64,000 bases of DNA, taken from positions 3,215,043 through 3,279,042 of the forward strand of contig CP129469.1 of the NCBI GenBank assembly GCA_030583665.1. The letters run 5' to 3'. Every line of letters starts with the position of its first letter. Within the stretch, counting starts at the first letter, position 1. Shown here one piece after another: positions 53,756 to 61,863 of the stretch. Both the position numbers and the translations under genes were made by a program. This DNA comes from Candidatus Jettenia sp. AMX2 (GTDB lineage Bacteria > Planctomycetota > Brocadiia > Brocadiales > Brocadiaceae). Under the pieces are notes generated by a model. It made no database searches and was not told the DNA's origin. It worked only from the letters and a program-made list of their open reading frames with translations.

Positions 53756-54530
53756 ATCGCAATGACCGGTGGAACAGGCAATTGGCAGGCGATGCCTGCC
53801 CTACATAAAAACGTGTTTTAACACCACAGCGTGGCCTTTGGCCGCAACCAAATTCGAAATTTGAATTTCGAAATACGAAACAATTTCAAATGCGTTCTTT
53901 GCACCTTTTCGATGAACTATTACGATTTATTTTTTGTTTTCTAATCCCGAAGGGGTGACATAGAAAACCCACGATTATCTTACAATCATGCCACCCCTTC
54001 GGGGTTGTTGGCTTTTGTTTGTTCATTTACTATAATCATGTCAGCCCTTCGGGCTTGGTGCAGCCTTTGGCGCAACCAAATTCGAAATACGAATATCGAA
54101 ATACGAAACAATTTCAAATGACAAAAAACTCAATGCCCAAAACTTTACGTAATCCTTATCTGGTCATTGCCTTACGGTTATGTATTTTGAAAAACACGAA
54201 GAAAAAACAAGATGTTGATGGATAGTAGTATGAAGGACACGAAGAAAAAATTAGAAACCGAATCTATAAAATCTGGAAGTATTGCTTGGCGCCCTGTTAG
54301 TAGAAAGATTTTTTGAAAAGAAAGAAAAATTCATTCAATTGATGTGTATAAAGAGTTACCTGTATCGTTCAGAAATGTGTAATCTTTATATTACCCGATT
54401 TTAGGTGACGGTACTAAAAAGTTTTAGGATTATATGATCGAGCTAAAAGAGAAAAAACCGGACCTGTTCTATGACCTCTTAACCGACTACGAATTATCAG
54501 CGCTAAGAAGAAAAACCCGATAATGAAACG
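53756..54530. other. Repeat-rich, gene-free interval
   Basis: Holds GGCAGGCGATGCCTGCCCTAC near 53787, a pair of CGAAATACGAAACAATTTCAAATG repeats (near 53871 and 54093) and two GGTGACAT-type palindromes (see 53943-54006). Short frames (for example 54434-54523) lack support. Confidence 0.6.
53943..54006. repeat. Palindromic CCCGAAGGGGTGACAT element
   Basis: AATCCCGAAGGGGTGACAT (53943-53961) faces ATGCCACCCCTTCGGGGTT (53988-54006) around a 26-base centre. A partial relative ATCATGTCAGCCCTTCGGGC lies at 54035-54054. This type of hairpin repeat is dispersed in many genomes. Confidence 0.65.
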
Positions 54531-54668
54531 GTAGGGGCGAAGCATTTGCTCTATACATAACGACATAAATAATGCCTAAAATCATTGACATTATGCGGCA
54601 TTATTTAAGTCGCTGTATAGCAGGAATAAATATAATCTTATACAATCGGGCAAATGCTTCGCCCCTAC
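54531..54668. repeat. 138-bp inverted-repeat element with GTAGGGGCGAAGCATTTGC ends
   Basis: Perfect 19-bp terminal inverted repeats. An inner inverted repeat (CATAAATAATGCC facing GGCATTATTTAAG) makes almost the whole element a long hairpin. No target duplication is obvious (flanks GAAACG and ACTGCA). The same 19-bp word forms the arms nested in the MITE at 56401. Confidence 0.75.
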
Positions 54669-54670
54669 AC

Positions 54671-54899
54671 TGCATGTCTGTCACCCGCCCCCAGCCCCTC
54701 CCATCAAGGGAGGGGAATGTTTCATTGCCGTAGGCCTAATTCAATGTATAGGAATTTTCCTCCCCCCTGTCTGCGTGCTGTCGCACAGCACAGGCAGGGA
54801 GGTTAGGTGGGGGTGAAGGAACAATCTATGATCACCCTCCCTTAATCCCTCCCGTCAAGGGAGGGAAAATGTGTTTTTTAGTCGCCGTAGGCCTAATTC
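54671..54899. repeat. Interspersed about 160-bp repeat, copy 4 (tandem partial plus full)
   Basis: A partial unit (CCCTCCCATCAAGGGAGGGG..GCCGTAGGCCTAATTCA) is followed by a full unit that matches 2903-3062, including the palindrome CCTGTCTGCGTGCTGTCG..CAGGCAG (54766-54797) and the end TTTTTTAGTCGCCGTAGGCC. Confidence 0.75.
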
Positions 54900-55051
54900 A
54901 AGGAAAGCCGGATCTGCAACGAACCAGTATAATACCGCCTTTGTCTTGATTCTTGTCATCTGTTATGCCTGACCCACAGGGAAGCTTCTGCAATTCAGGA
55001 TAGAGGTCCTTTACTACTGAAGGGGGGTCTTTTTCTTTCCCTGTATCATAA

Positions 55052-55684
55052 TTACTTGCTGTCACCCCACAGTTCCTGAAGACGTTTATCCCGGCCGCAC
55101 GCGTAACGATATAATCTATACCGGTAAGGATTTTTTTTATAAAAGTCCTGGTGATATTCTTCTGCGGCATAGAATGTCGCTGCAGGGGTAATTTCCGTAT
55201 AGATTGTATCGAATTTTCCTGAATCGATCAGTGCCTGCTTTGAGCGTTCGGCCAGCTTTTTTTGCTCTTCGTTGTGGTAGAAAATCCCCGTGCGATACTG
55301 ATTGCCTTTATCGCAAAACTGCCTGTCCTTAACTGTTGGATCGATGTTATGCCAGAAGGCATCGAGCAATTCAGCATAACTGATTTTATTGGGATCATAA
55401 ACAACCTGAACCGCCTCGGCGTGTCCGGTGTTACCTGCTGAAACCTCTTCGTACGTTGGATTTTCTTTATTGCCGCCGGTATAACCTGAGGTGGTTGATA
55501 GAACTCCGTTCAGTTCATCAAAGGGAGGCTCCATGCACCAAAAACAGCCGCCTGCAAATGTTGCCGTGGCAAGCTGTGAACTGTTTCCTTTGCCTGCATC
55601 CCCATAGAGATAACTGAATGACCCTAAGGCAATAAGACAACTTATGAGCGTTAAGTACAGGAACTTATATTTTTTATTTTTCAT
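55052..55684 (-). CDS. msrA: Peptide methionine sulfoxide reductase A, exported
   Basis: This 210-residue protein has a signal peptide over residues 1-29 (LYLTLISCLIALGSFSYLYG), so it acts outside the cytoplasm. ATFAGGCFWCMEPPFDE carries the catalytic Cys, followed by TTSGYTGG, YEEVSAGNTGHAEAVQV and DPTVKDRQFCDKGNQYRTGIFYH. It reduces Met-S-sulfoxide in proteins. It lies beside a secreted protein that is 36 percent Met, a natural substrate. Confidence 0.95.
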   Translation of the reverse strand: MKNKKYKFLYLTLISCLIALGSFSYLYGDAGKGNSSQLATATFAGGCFWCMEPPFDELNGVLSTTSGYTGGNKENPTYEEVSAGNTGHAEAVQVVYDPNKISYAELLDAFWHNIDPTVKDRQFCDKGNQYRTGIFYHNEEQKKLAERSKQALIDSGKFDTIYTEITPAATFYAAEEYHQDFYKKNPYRYRLYRYACGRDKRLQELWGDSK

Positions 55685-55754
55685 GGCTTTAAACCTGCTT
55701 ATAAGATTGTAAAGAGTTACGGAAGAGGATCGGTAGTATCAAATGAATAATTTT

Positions 55755-56147
55755 TTACTTATCCATCATCTCCTTATACATCATTTCCATCATTTTTTGA
55801 TACATATCCATCATGGCTTTCTGGTGTTCCATTTGCATGGCCATCATTTTTTCCATCATTTCCTTCATCTTCTTTTTGTCTTCCGGGTCCATTTTTTCCA
55901 TCATTCCATGCATCATTGGCATCATCGGCATCATACCACCCATCATTCCATGCATCATTGGCATCATACCACCCATCATTGGTGTCATTGGCATCATACC
56001 ACCCATCATTGGTGTCATCCCGTGCAACATGCAACACATCTTCATTTCCTTTTTCATTGGTTCTTTTTCTTTTATTTGCGCCATTGTATTCAATGAACAA
56101 ACGAATATGATAATCATACAAATTACCAATCCTTTTACCATTTTCAT
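55755..56147 (-). CDS. Secreted methionine-rich protein
   Basis: The product has 130 residues from ATG 56147, preceded by GGAGGGG. A signal peptide (residues 1-23, cleavage after NTMA) is followed by a body with 47 Met in total. The centre is built of repeated MMGGMMPM and MMHGMM units (about 44-82), and the C-terminal third is a charged Met-rich helix (KKKMKEMMEKMMAMQMEHQKAMMDMYQKMMEM in part). A CC pair and three His add soft-metal ligands. Likely roles are periplasmic copper binding or a methionine oxidant sink recycled by the msrA product 71 bp downstream. No named family recognised. Confidence 0.8.
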   Translation of the reverse strand: MKMVKGLVICMIIIFVCSLNTMAQIKEKEPMKKEMKMCCMLHGMTPMMGGMMPMTPMMGGMMPMMHGMMGGMMPMMPMMHGMMEKMDPEDKKKMKEMMEKMMAMQMEHQKAMMDMYQKMMEMMYKEMMDK

Positions 56148-56235
56148 GTTTTTCCCCTCCATAAAAAGTACCTGATATGTTATGCACAACATGGTATTCC
56201 GATCCTCTTCCAAAATAATCAGAATACATAAAATA

Positions 56236-56296
56236 AAAAAGCCTTACTGCAAAGATATTCAAATAAACACATCTTCGGCAGTAAGGCTGTCTTTTT
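56236..56296. terminator. Bidirectional terminator hairpin
   Basis: GCCTTACTGC (56241-56250) pairs with GCAGTAAGGC (56278-56287), extended by AAGAT/ATCTT. An A-run precedes and GTCTTTTT follows, so it could stop transcription in both directions. It lies about 90 bp upstream of the Met-rich gene. Confidence 0.6.
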
Positions 56297-56869
56297 ACGA
56301 GATGATTCAAACGTTTTACCTGTTAAATCACTCCGAAAGATCCTTTGCTTTGCGTCCCCTGATTACTCAAGGTTTGCCTGTATCGGAATGTTTTCTATTT
56401 GTAACAATTTAGTTTTTTGAAAAAGTAGGGGCGAAGCATTTGCTATAGATTGGTATAATGCGTTTATATCCAAACCGGCAAAATGCTTCGCCCCTACACT
56501 GTGCGGTAAACATCGCTATTATTAGCATTTTGCAAAAAACTAAATTGTTACTTCTATTTTATCTTTCGATATGATGAGTGGATCGTTCTCTATTGTTTGA
56601 GTTTGAATTCTTTTTGTGTTTTACAATCTGTAGGAATATGAATTTCTGAAGCAGGTAAAAGAAAAATAAATGCTAAGGTGTTTATACTTCTATTTAGAGG
56701 TATTTGTCAAGGAAATTATCATACCCCAACGCCGTTCATCTAAGACAAAAATACCTTTTTTGAGTGAGACCGGATTCCCCGGAAAACATAAGGAAACGGA
56801 TCCCGGGCTAATGGGGCAGATATTGGCGGATTATCCGGAATATCGTAAAAATTCGGATATCGATTTGTT
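56297..56869. other. Gene-free interval around the 151-bp MITE
   Basis: 573 bp between the terminator and the FNT channel gene. Apart from the MITE (56401-56551), a plus-strand frame at 56670-56900 exists but lacks a ribosome-binding site and any recognisable family. Confidence 0.5.
56401..56551. mobile_element. Intact 151-bp MITE with 19-bp TIRs and 8-bp target duplication
   Basis: Ends are GTAACAATTTAGTTTTTTG (56401-56419) and the exact complement CAAAAAACTAAATTGTTAC (56533-56551). The octamer TTCTATTT flanks both sides (56393-56400 and 56552-56559). Inside is a second inverted repeat with GTAGGGGCGAAGCATTTGC at 56425 and its imperfect complement ending at 56497. No coding sequence, so it must be mobilised in trans. 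Confidence 0.85.
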
Positions 56870-57817
56870 TTATGCTTTTTCCGTATGCAATCGAAAATAA
56901 ATAAACCAGAATACGGCAGCTATTAATATCGTCCCACCTACAATATTTCCCAAGGTAACCGGCAAGAGGTTATATATAAAAAAGCCTTTCCAGGTAATAT
57001 TGGATATATCCAGTGCGTTGCCTGCCATTTTTCCGGCTGTATCAATAACACCCTGATTTTCCCGTAACGCTATCCCCATCGGGATATAATACATATTTGA
57101 GACACATTGTTCAAAACCACTGGCAACAAACCCACCGATAGGGAACACAATTGAAAGAATTTTGTCCGCTGTACTCCTTCCGCTAAAGGATAACCAAACA
57201 GCAAGGCATATCAACGCATTGCAAAGGACTCCACGAACAAACGCCTCAACAAAAGACAGATTCACCTTCCTGTGAGCGATAAGCAGCGCTTGTGCACCGA
57301 CCATATTATTGAAAAATTCCCACTGATGCGTTGCATACATCAGGCACACAATAAAAAGACTCCCTAATAAATTTCCAAGGTATATGAAAAGCCAGTTTGC
57401 AAGAAGCTCATAGAGAGTGACTTTTTTGTCAGCAAAACCGATAATACCGATACAGTTGCCGGTAAAGACTTCCGCACCTCCAATAACTACCAATATGAAC
57501 CCGAGAGTATATACCGTTCCTTCAATAAGAGAGGTAAGCCCATCGTGCAGGCTTGAGTCACTTATTACTAATGTGGAAAATTGTGCCCCAAGACCCAAAA
57601 AAATCCCGGCTAAAACGCCCAGCAAAAATGTTCTTAAAGGGTTTAAGCCTACCTTCTGGATCGTTATGTTGCTAATTGCTGATGCAATTTTATATGGCTC
57701 ATAAGTATCTATCCTGATTAGCCGGACAGGGTATTGAACATCATCTTCTTTCACATTACTGTTTGCAAGGTAAAGATTATAAATCCTGGAGAATTTTGAA
57801 AGATTACAATCCGGCAA
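56870..57817 (-). CDS. Formate/nitrite transporter family channel (FocA/NirC)
   Basis: The frame gives 315 residues, but the first codon is TTG 57817; no in-frame ATG precedes the first membrane segment and GTG 57754 is an alternative. Six hydrophobic helices and the repeated FNT motifs FLLGVLAGIFLGLGAQF, GGAEVFTGNCIGIIGF, VEAFVRGVLCNALICLAVWLSF and VASGFEQCVSNMYYIPMG mark a pentameric anion channel for formate, nitrite or hydrosulfide. In an anammox-type organism nitrite would be the obvious cargo; this is inference. Confidence 0.88.
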   Translation of the reverse strand: MPDCNLSKFSRIYNLYLANSNVKEDDVQYPVRLIRIDTYEPYKIASAISNITIQKVGLNPLRTFLLGVLAGIFLGLGAQFSTLVISDSSLHDGLTSLIEGTVYTLGFILVVIGGAEVFTGNCIGIIGFADKKVTLYELLANWLFIYLGNLLGSLFIVCLMYATHQWEFFNNMVGAQALLIAHRKVNLSFVEAFVRGVLCNALICLAVWLSFSGRSTADKILSIVFPIGGFVASGFEQCVSNMYYIPMGIALRENQGVIDTAGKMAGNALDISNITWKGFFIYNLLPVTLGNIVGGTILIAAVFWFIYFRLHTEKA

Positions 57818-57932
57818 GCACTGCTATTTTACAGTCTTTTCAATTTACTCTCAGGCTGAGGTTTTCCGGCATCGTCACATCTCTCCATAGCTAACGGGCC
57901 TCCTGCTGATTAATAATTACTTTTTAAAAATA

Positions 57933-58847
57933 TTAACCTTTTCCGTGTTTGATAAATGTACCATTATGGTACTCTTCAAAAGCAATCCGTAGTTCGTCTT
58001 TCGTATTCATCACAATAGGACCGTACCAGGCGACCGGTTCTCCAATGGGTTTACCAGACACAAGCAGGAATCTGACTGCATCATCTTCTGTCAGGACCAC
58101 TATCTGATCACCATCATCAAAAAGAACAAGGGTCTCATTGCTTACAAAGGGATCTCTTTGAATATCGAAATAGTTAACGCCTTCAATCTCGTAAGAAAAC
58201 GGTTGCTTTTCCTTGCAAAAGTATCCTTTGCCTTCAATGACATATGCAAAAACGGTATGTCCACATTTTGCCGGATGTATGAATTCCGAATTGGCAGGAA
58301 CTGTTACATCAAGATATTCCGGATCGGTAATGATGTCCCGAACAGGGCCCTGCCTGCCAGCTACTTTACCGCATATGACCCTGACCTTTATGCCATTGTC
58401 AAACACTATTTCAGGGATTTGGTGGCTTTTCACATCCTGATAACGGGGATCCATCATCTTACATGATTTGGGGAGATTGGCCCAGAGTTGAAATCCAAAC
58501 ATCACGCCATTTGCGTCACCTTTGGGCATTTCCTGGTGGATAATCCCACTTCCGGCGGTCATCCATTGTATATCACCGGAGGATATAGTGCCTTTGTTTC
58601 CCATGCTATCACCATGTTCTACATCTCCACGAAGAACATAAGTAATTGTCTCAATTCCACGGTGTGGATGCCATGGGAAACCCTTGATATAATCCTTCGG
58701 CTTGTCTGAGCGGAAATCATCCAGAAGTAAAAACGGGTCAAACACAGGAACCTGACTATTCCCAAATACCCGCTTGAGGTGAACACCTGCTCCTTCTATT
58801 GTAGGCTTGCTTTTTAATACCTTACGGATCTTTCTTGTTTCAATCAT
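57933..58847 (-). CDS. Pirin-family bicupin protein
   Basis: The product is 304 residues. The N-terminal cupin carries the metal-binding motif FPWHPHRGIETITYVLRGDVEHGDS and GSGIIHQEMP, giving the usual His/His/His/Glu ligand set; LWANLPKSCKMMDPRYQDV is the pirin signature. The C-terminal cupin ends at VAWYGPIVMNTKDEL. Some pirins have quercetinase activity; others act as redox sensors. It lies 21 bp downstream of the rhodanese gene on the same strand. Confidence 0.9.
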   Translation of the reverse strand: MIETRKIRKVLKSKPTIEGAGVHLKRVFGNSQVPVFDPFLLLDDFRSDKPKDYIKGFPWHPHRGIETITYVLRGDVEHGDSMGNKGTISSGDIQWMTAGSGIIHQEMPKGDANGVMFGFQLWANLPKSCKMMDPRYQDVKSHQIPEIVFDNGIKVRVICGKVAGRQGPVRDIITDPEYLDVTVPANSEFIHPAKCGHTVFAYVIEGKGYFCKEKQPFSYEIEGVNYFDIQRDPFVSNETLVLFDDGDQIVVLTEDDAVRFLLVSGKPIGEPVAWYGPIVMNTKDELRIAFEEYHNGTFIKHGKG

Positions 58848-58868
58848 CCTCTTCTCCTAGATATCAGT

Positions 58869-59189
58869 TTATGGTTCAACAGGATAGCCCGCCTTTTTCC
58901 ATGCGTTCACACCGCCCCCAAGGGCCTTCGCATTCTTGTATCCTTTCTGTATGAACTCTGCTGCCTGACCGGCAGCGCTTGCTTCTTTTGGTCAGCCACA
59001 ATAAAAGACGATCTCCTGCTCCTTTTGTAAAGATGATAACATCGATTTGAATTCTCTCAGTGAAATTGCTCCCTCCAGTTTCATTTGCCTGAACATTGCA
59101 TCGTCGTCATATGCGCAGACAAGGAACGCTGTACCGGATTTCAACTTTTCATGAACTTCCTGTGGAGTGATGCGTGCGGTTTCTGTCAT
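58869..59189 (-). CDS. Rhodanese-domain protein, probable selenoprotein (TGA = Sec66)
   Basis: ATG 59189 opens a frame with TGA at 58992-58994 and continues open to TAA 58869, 106 residues in all. The TGA sits exactly at the rhodanese active-site loop: EIVFYCG-U-PKEASAAGQAAEF, where cysteine homologues have YC.CP. After it come the conserved GYKNAKALGGGVNAWKKAGYP. A perfect 6-bp hairpin with a GGTCA loop starts 15 bases after the TGA, as in bacterial SECIS elements. Sec at a catalytic thiol is the expected pattern. A nonsense mutation would have to hit the catalytic codon and mimic a SECIS by chance. Sulfurtransferase or thiol-redox activity is likely. Confidence 0.8.
58960..58976 (-). promoter_or_regulatory. 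SECIS-like hairpin downstream of the in-frame TGA
   Basis: On the minus strand GCTGCC (58976-58971), loop GGTCA (58970-58966), GGCAGC (58965-58960): a perfect 6-bp stem. The loop begins 21 bases after TGA and opens with GGU, matching known bacterial SECIS rules (guanine in the first two loop positions, apical loop about 16-37 bases from UGA). Confidence 0.7.
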
Positions 59190-59239
59190 AAAGCACCTCC
59201 AGAATAAAAATAAAACAAAGACACAAAGAAACTATGAAA

Positions 59240-60577
59240 CTACAGTTTTACCTTAAGATCACTTTTGCATTTCAGATGACCTTCGTGTGGAACAGTTTCA
59301 TGTATCTGAACATCATTATCCATAGCGCAAAGTTTACGAAGAAGCCTTCTATCAACGCATAACCTGAAGAAGACCCGCTTTTCATCAAATTGACTGCTTA
59401 TAATGTTAGCATGCTCATAAAGATAGGAAATCAGTTTTCCGCTACCTGAACTGCACGACAATTCAATATCAACAAACTCCAGTTCAATTATCTCCCTTAT
59501 CCTGCGTTTCAGGTCTGGTATGCCGTAAGATGTTTTTGCAGCAATCAATACAGAATCATCATATTGGTTTTTCAGTAAAGGTATGACAGATTCGTCCTTC
59601 AGGGCATCCATTTTGTTAAATACCATGATTACTGGTTTCTGATCACAACCAAGTTCCTTCAGCACGGTGTTTACTGCATCGATATGCTTTTGTACTTCCG
59701 GTGCACTAATATCCACGACATGGAGTAGCAAATCAGCATTTCTGGCTTCTTCAAGCGTTGCCTTAAAAGAGGCAATAAGATGATGTGGTAATTTCTGAAT
59801 AAAGCCCACGGTATCGCTGACCAGAATCCTTTCTCCGTTTTCCAGGATGCACAAACCGGTCTTTGTATCAAGGGTGGCGAATAGTTTATCTTCAACGAGT
59901 GTGCCGGCATCTGTTAATACATTCATCAGGGTAGATTTTCCAGCATTGGTATAGCCCACAATAGATACGGTAAAAAACTCTTTCCGTGAAATAACCAGCC
60001 GTTCCTGCCGTTTCTCAATTTCATTCAGCTTTTTTTTCAGATGCTGGATTTTTTTTGATATGATACGTTTGTCAACCTCAAGTTGTTTTTCACCAGGACC
60101 CCTTGTTCCGATACCCCCTTCGATCCTGGAAAGATGTGTCCACATCCGCTTTAATCTTGGTCTTGTATATTCCAGCTGAGCCAGCTCAACCTGGAGCTTT
60201 GCCTGAAACGTCTTTGCACGGGTAGCAAAGATGTCCAGTATCAATTCGCTTCTGTCTATTACTTTTTTTCCCGTAATTTTTTCCAGATTTCTTACCTGCG
60301 CCGGGGTTAGGTTATCATCACAAATAAGTACATCTGCATTCAATTCGTCAGCGATTTTTGATAGTTCCAAGGCCTTACCTTTACCAAGATAATATACGGG
60401 GTCAATGCTTACCCTGTTTTGAAATAATGTATGAACAACACTCGCCCCTGCTGTTTCTGTTAATCGCTGGAGTTCTTCCAGCGGTATTTCGCTCCTATGA
60501 CAACTTCCCGGTGTAATCACACAAAAAGGAATGGCACGTTCAGTCCTTACGGTAAATGCAGTATCTTTCAATTTCAA
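59240..60577 (-). CDS. hflX: HflX-type ribosome-associated GTPase
   Basis: The product is 445 residues from TTG 60577, with AGGAGA 12 bases upstream. The N-terminal domain (ADVLICDDNLTPAQVRNLEKI, VIDRSELILDIFATRA, LQVELAQLEYTRPRLK, GGIGTRGPGEKQLEVD) is the HflX signature. G motifs are VGYTNAGKSTLMN (G1), TLDTKTG (G3 region), SDTVGFIQKLPH and VFNKMDAL (G4). It splits or rescues stalled ribosomes under stress. A C-terminal S6-like extension is short. Confidence 0.94.
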   Translation of the reverse strand: MKLKDTAFTVRTERAIPFCVITPGSCHRSEIPLEELQRLTETAGASVVHTLFQNRVSIDPVYYLGKGKALELSKIADELNADVLICDDNLTPAQVRNLEKITGKKVIDRSELILDIFATRAKTFQAKLQVELAQLEYTRPRLKRMWTHLSRIEGGIGTRGPGEKQLEVDKRIISKKIQHLKKKLNEIEKRQERLVISRKEFFTVSIVGYTNAGKSTLMNVLTDAGTLVEDKLFATLDTKTGLCILENGERILVSDTVGFIQKLPHHLIASFKATLEEARNADLLLHVVDISAPEVQKHIDAVNTVLKELGCDQKPVIMVFNKMDALKDESVIPLLKNQYDDSVLIAAKTSYGIPDLKRRIREIIELEFVDIELSCSSGSGKLISYLYEHANIISSQFDEKRVFFRLCVDRRLLRKLCAMDNDVQIHETVPHEGHLKCKSDLKVKL

Positions 60578-60641
60578 TTATCTGTTTATCTCCTATTGTA
60601 ATATTCTTACAGTAAAATTTTCTGTTACAAGAAAACACGAA

Positions 60642-61361
60642 CTATTCTAAAATAATCCTCGCATCCAGGGTTTTAACACCACTTGAATAAATACGTACCG
60701 GATTCAGATCAATTTCATTAATTTGTTCAATTTTTATCATTATATCAGAAACATGTCTTACCGTCTGAACCAGTGAGTAAATATCCAAAGTTTCTTTACC
60801 TCTGAATCCTTGTAATATTTTAGCACCTCTTACATCCTGTATCATATCAAAAACCTCGTGTTCCCCGACGGGGGCAATCCTGAATGATATGTCCTTCAAA
60901 ACTTCGACGAAGATCCCACCCAATCCAAACATTACAACCGGTCCAAATTGTAAATCTCTAATCCCACCGATTATAATTTCCAGTGAAGGCGCTGCCATTT
61001 CAGCAATAAGAACTCCACAAATTTCTGCGTTTGGATTTGTTTGTCTTGCATTTTCAATAATTTCTTCATATACAATTTCCACCTCCCTGCTACCGTTGAC
61101 AGATAATTTCACGCCTCCCACTTCTGTCTTGTGAATAATATCGGGTGAAACAATCTTCATAACAACAGGATACCCTATTTGCTCTGCCATTTGAATAGCA
61201 TCAGGAGCGGAGGATGCAAGTGCGTATCTGACACATGGAATACCAAAAGCTTTAATAACCTTCATTGCCTCAGGCTCAAGCAGATGTTTACGTCTCTGCT
61301 GAAGTGAATTATCAATAATTTTACGTACCAGATTTATATCCTGTGCTTCTGAAGTATTCAT
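60642..61361 (-). CDS. ATP-grasp subunit of ADP-forming acyl-CoA synthetase
   Basis: The product has 239 residues from ATG 61361 (MNTSEAQDINLVRKII); a GTG at 61397 is an alternative. LEPEAMKVIKAFGIPCVRYALASS, QIGYPVVMKIVSPDIIHKTEVGGVKLSV and VMFGLGGIFVEVLKDISFRIAPVGEHEVFDMI are the ATP-grasp_5 (AcdB) hallmarks. It is the beta part of acetyl-CoA synthetase (ADP-forming), which makes ATP from acyl-CoA. The alpha subunit, carrying the catalytic His, is not adjacent. Confidence 0.88.
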   Translation of the reverse strand: MNTSEAQDINLVRKIIDNSLQQRRKHLLEPEAMKVIKAFGIPCVRYALASSAPDAIQMAEQIGYPVVMKIVSPDIIHKTEVGGVKLSVNGSREVEIVYEEIIENARQTNPNAEICGVLIAEMAAPSLEIIIGGIRDLQFGPVVMFGLGGIFVEVLKDISFRIAPVGEHEVFDMIQDVRGAKILQGFRGKETLDIYSLVQTVRHVSDIMIKIEQINEIDLNPVRIYSSGVKTLDARIILE

Positions 61362-61863
61362 GAAACTAAGTAACGTATTTTTAATAAAGAATTTCACGTA
61401 ATCATAAAATAAAGTATTTTTTCTTGTTATTTATTATAACAGTAAAGCCGGATTGTTCAAACGTTATATGGACGTATAAAAAGAAGATGTCGATAAGATG
61501 CCATATACTGTGCAGAATGATAGTAACAATCGCTAAAGGGAAAAATGGAATGATGATTACCTGGATAGTTATGCACAGGGGTTTTACAGGAACTTAAATG
61601 TCATAAATAATTCACATAATGAAGATTATGTTGTTTAATAAAAGTTATATACAGTGTATAATAAGTTTACGATATCTTTAAAGAAATTATATATAGTAAA
61701 TCAATTGTATAGGAATTTTCGTGTTATAGAATTAATTTTCCTATCTCGCATGAAATTTAATATTTACATTTCTTACTTGCTTACGTAAGACAGCATGTGT
61801 ACCAATTGTTGTTTCCTTCATGTATGGTAAATAACTTTTTAACTATCTGGATGATAATAACAT
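61362..61863. other. AT-rich divergent promoter region
   Basis: About 500 bp between divergent genes, strongly AT-rich, without a supported frame or repeat. Promoters in both directions are presumably here. Confidence 0.4.

Noticed and set aside
54531-54899. Possible CRISPR-like array
   Set aside because: The repeats are inverted or single, with no regular spacers; they are hairpin elements.
55743-56096. Histidine-rich plus-strand frame of 117 codons
   Set aside because: It is the exact antisense of the Met-rich gene (ATG read as CAT). The minus frame has a signal peptide and ribosome-binding site; the plus frame has neither.
56670-56900. 76-codon plus frame upstream of the FNT gene
   Set aside because: No ribosome-binding site or domain; its end overlaps the convergent FNT gene.
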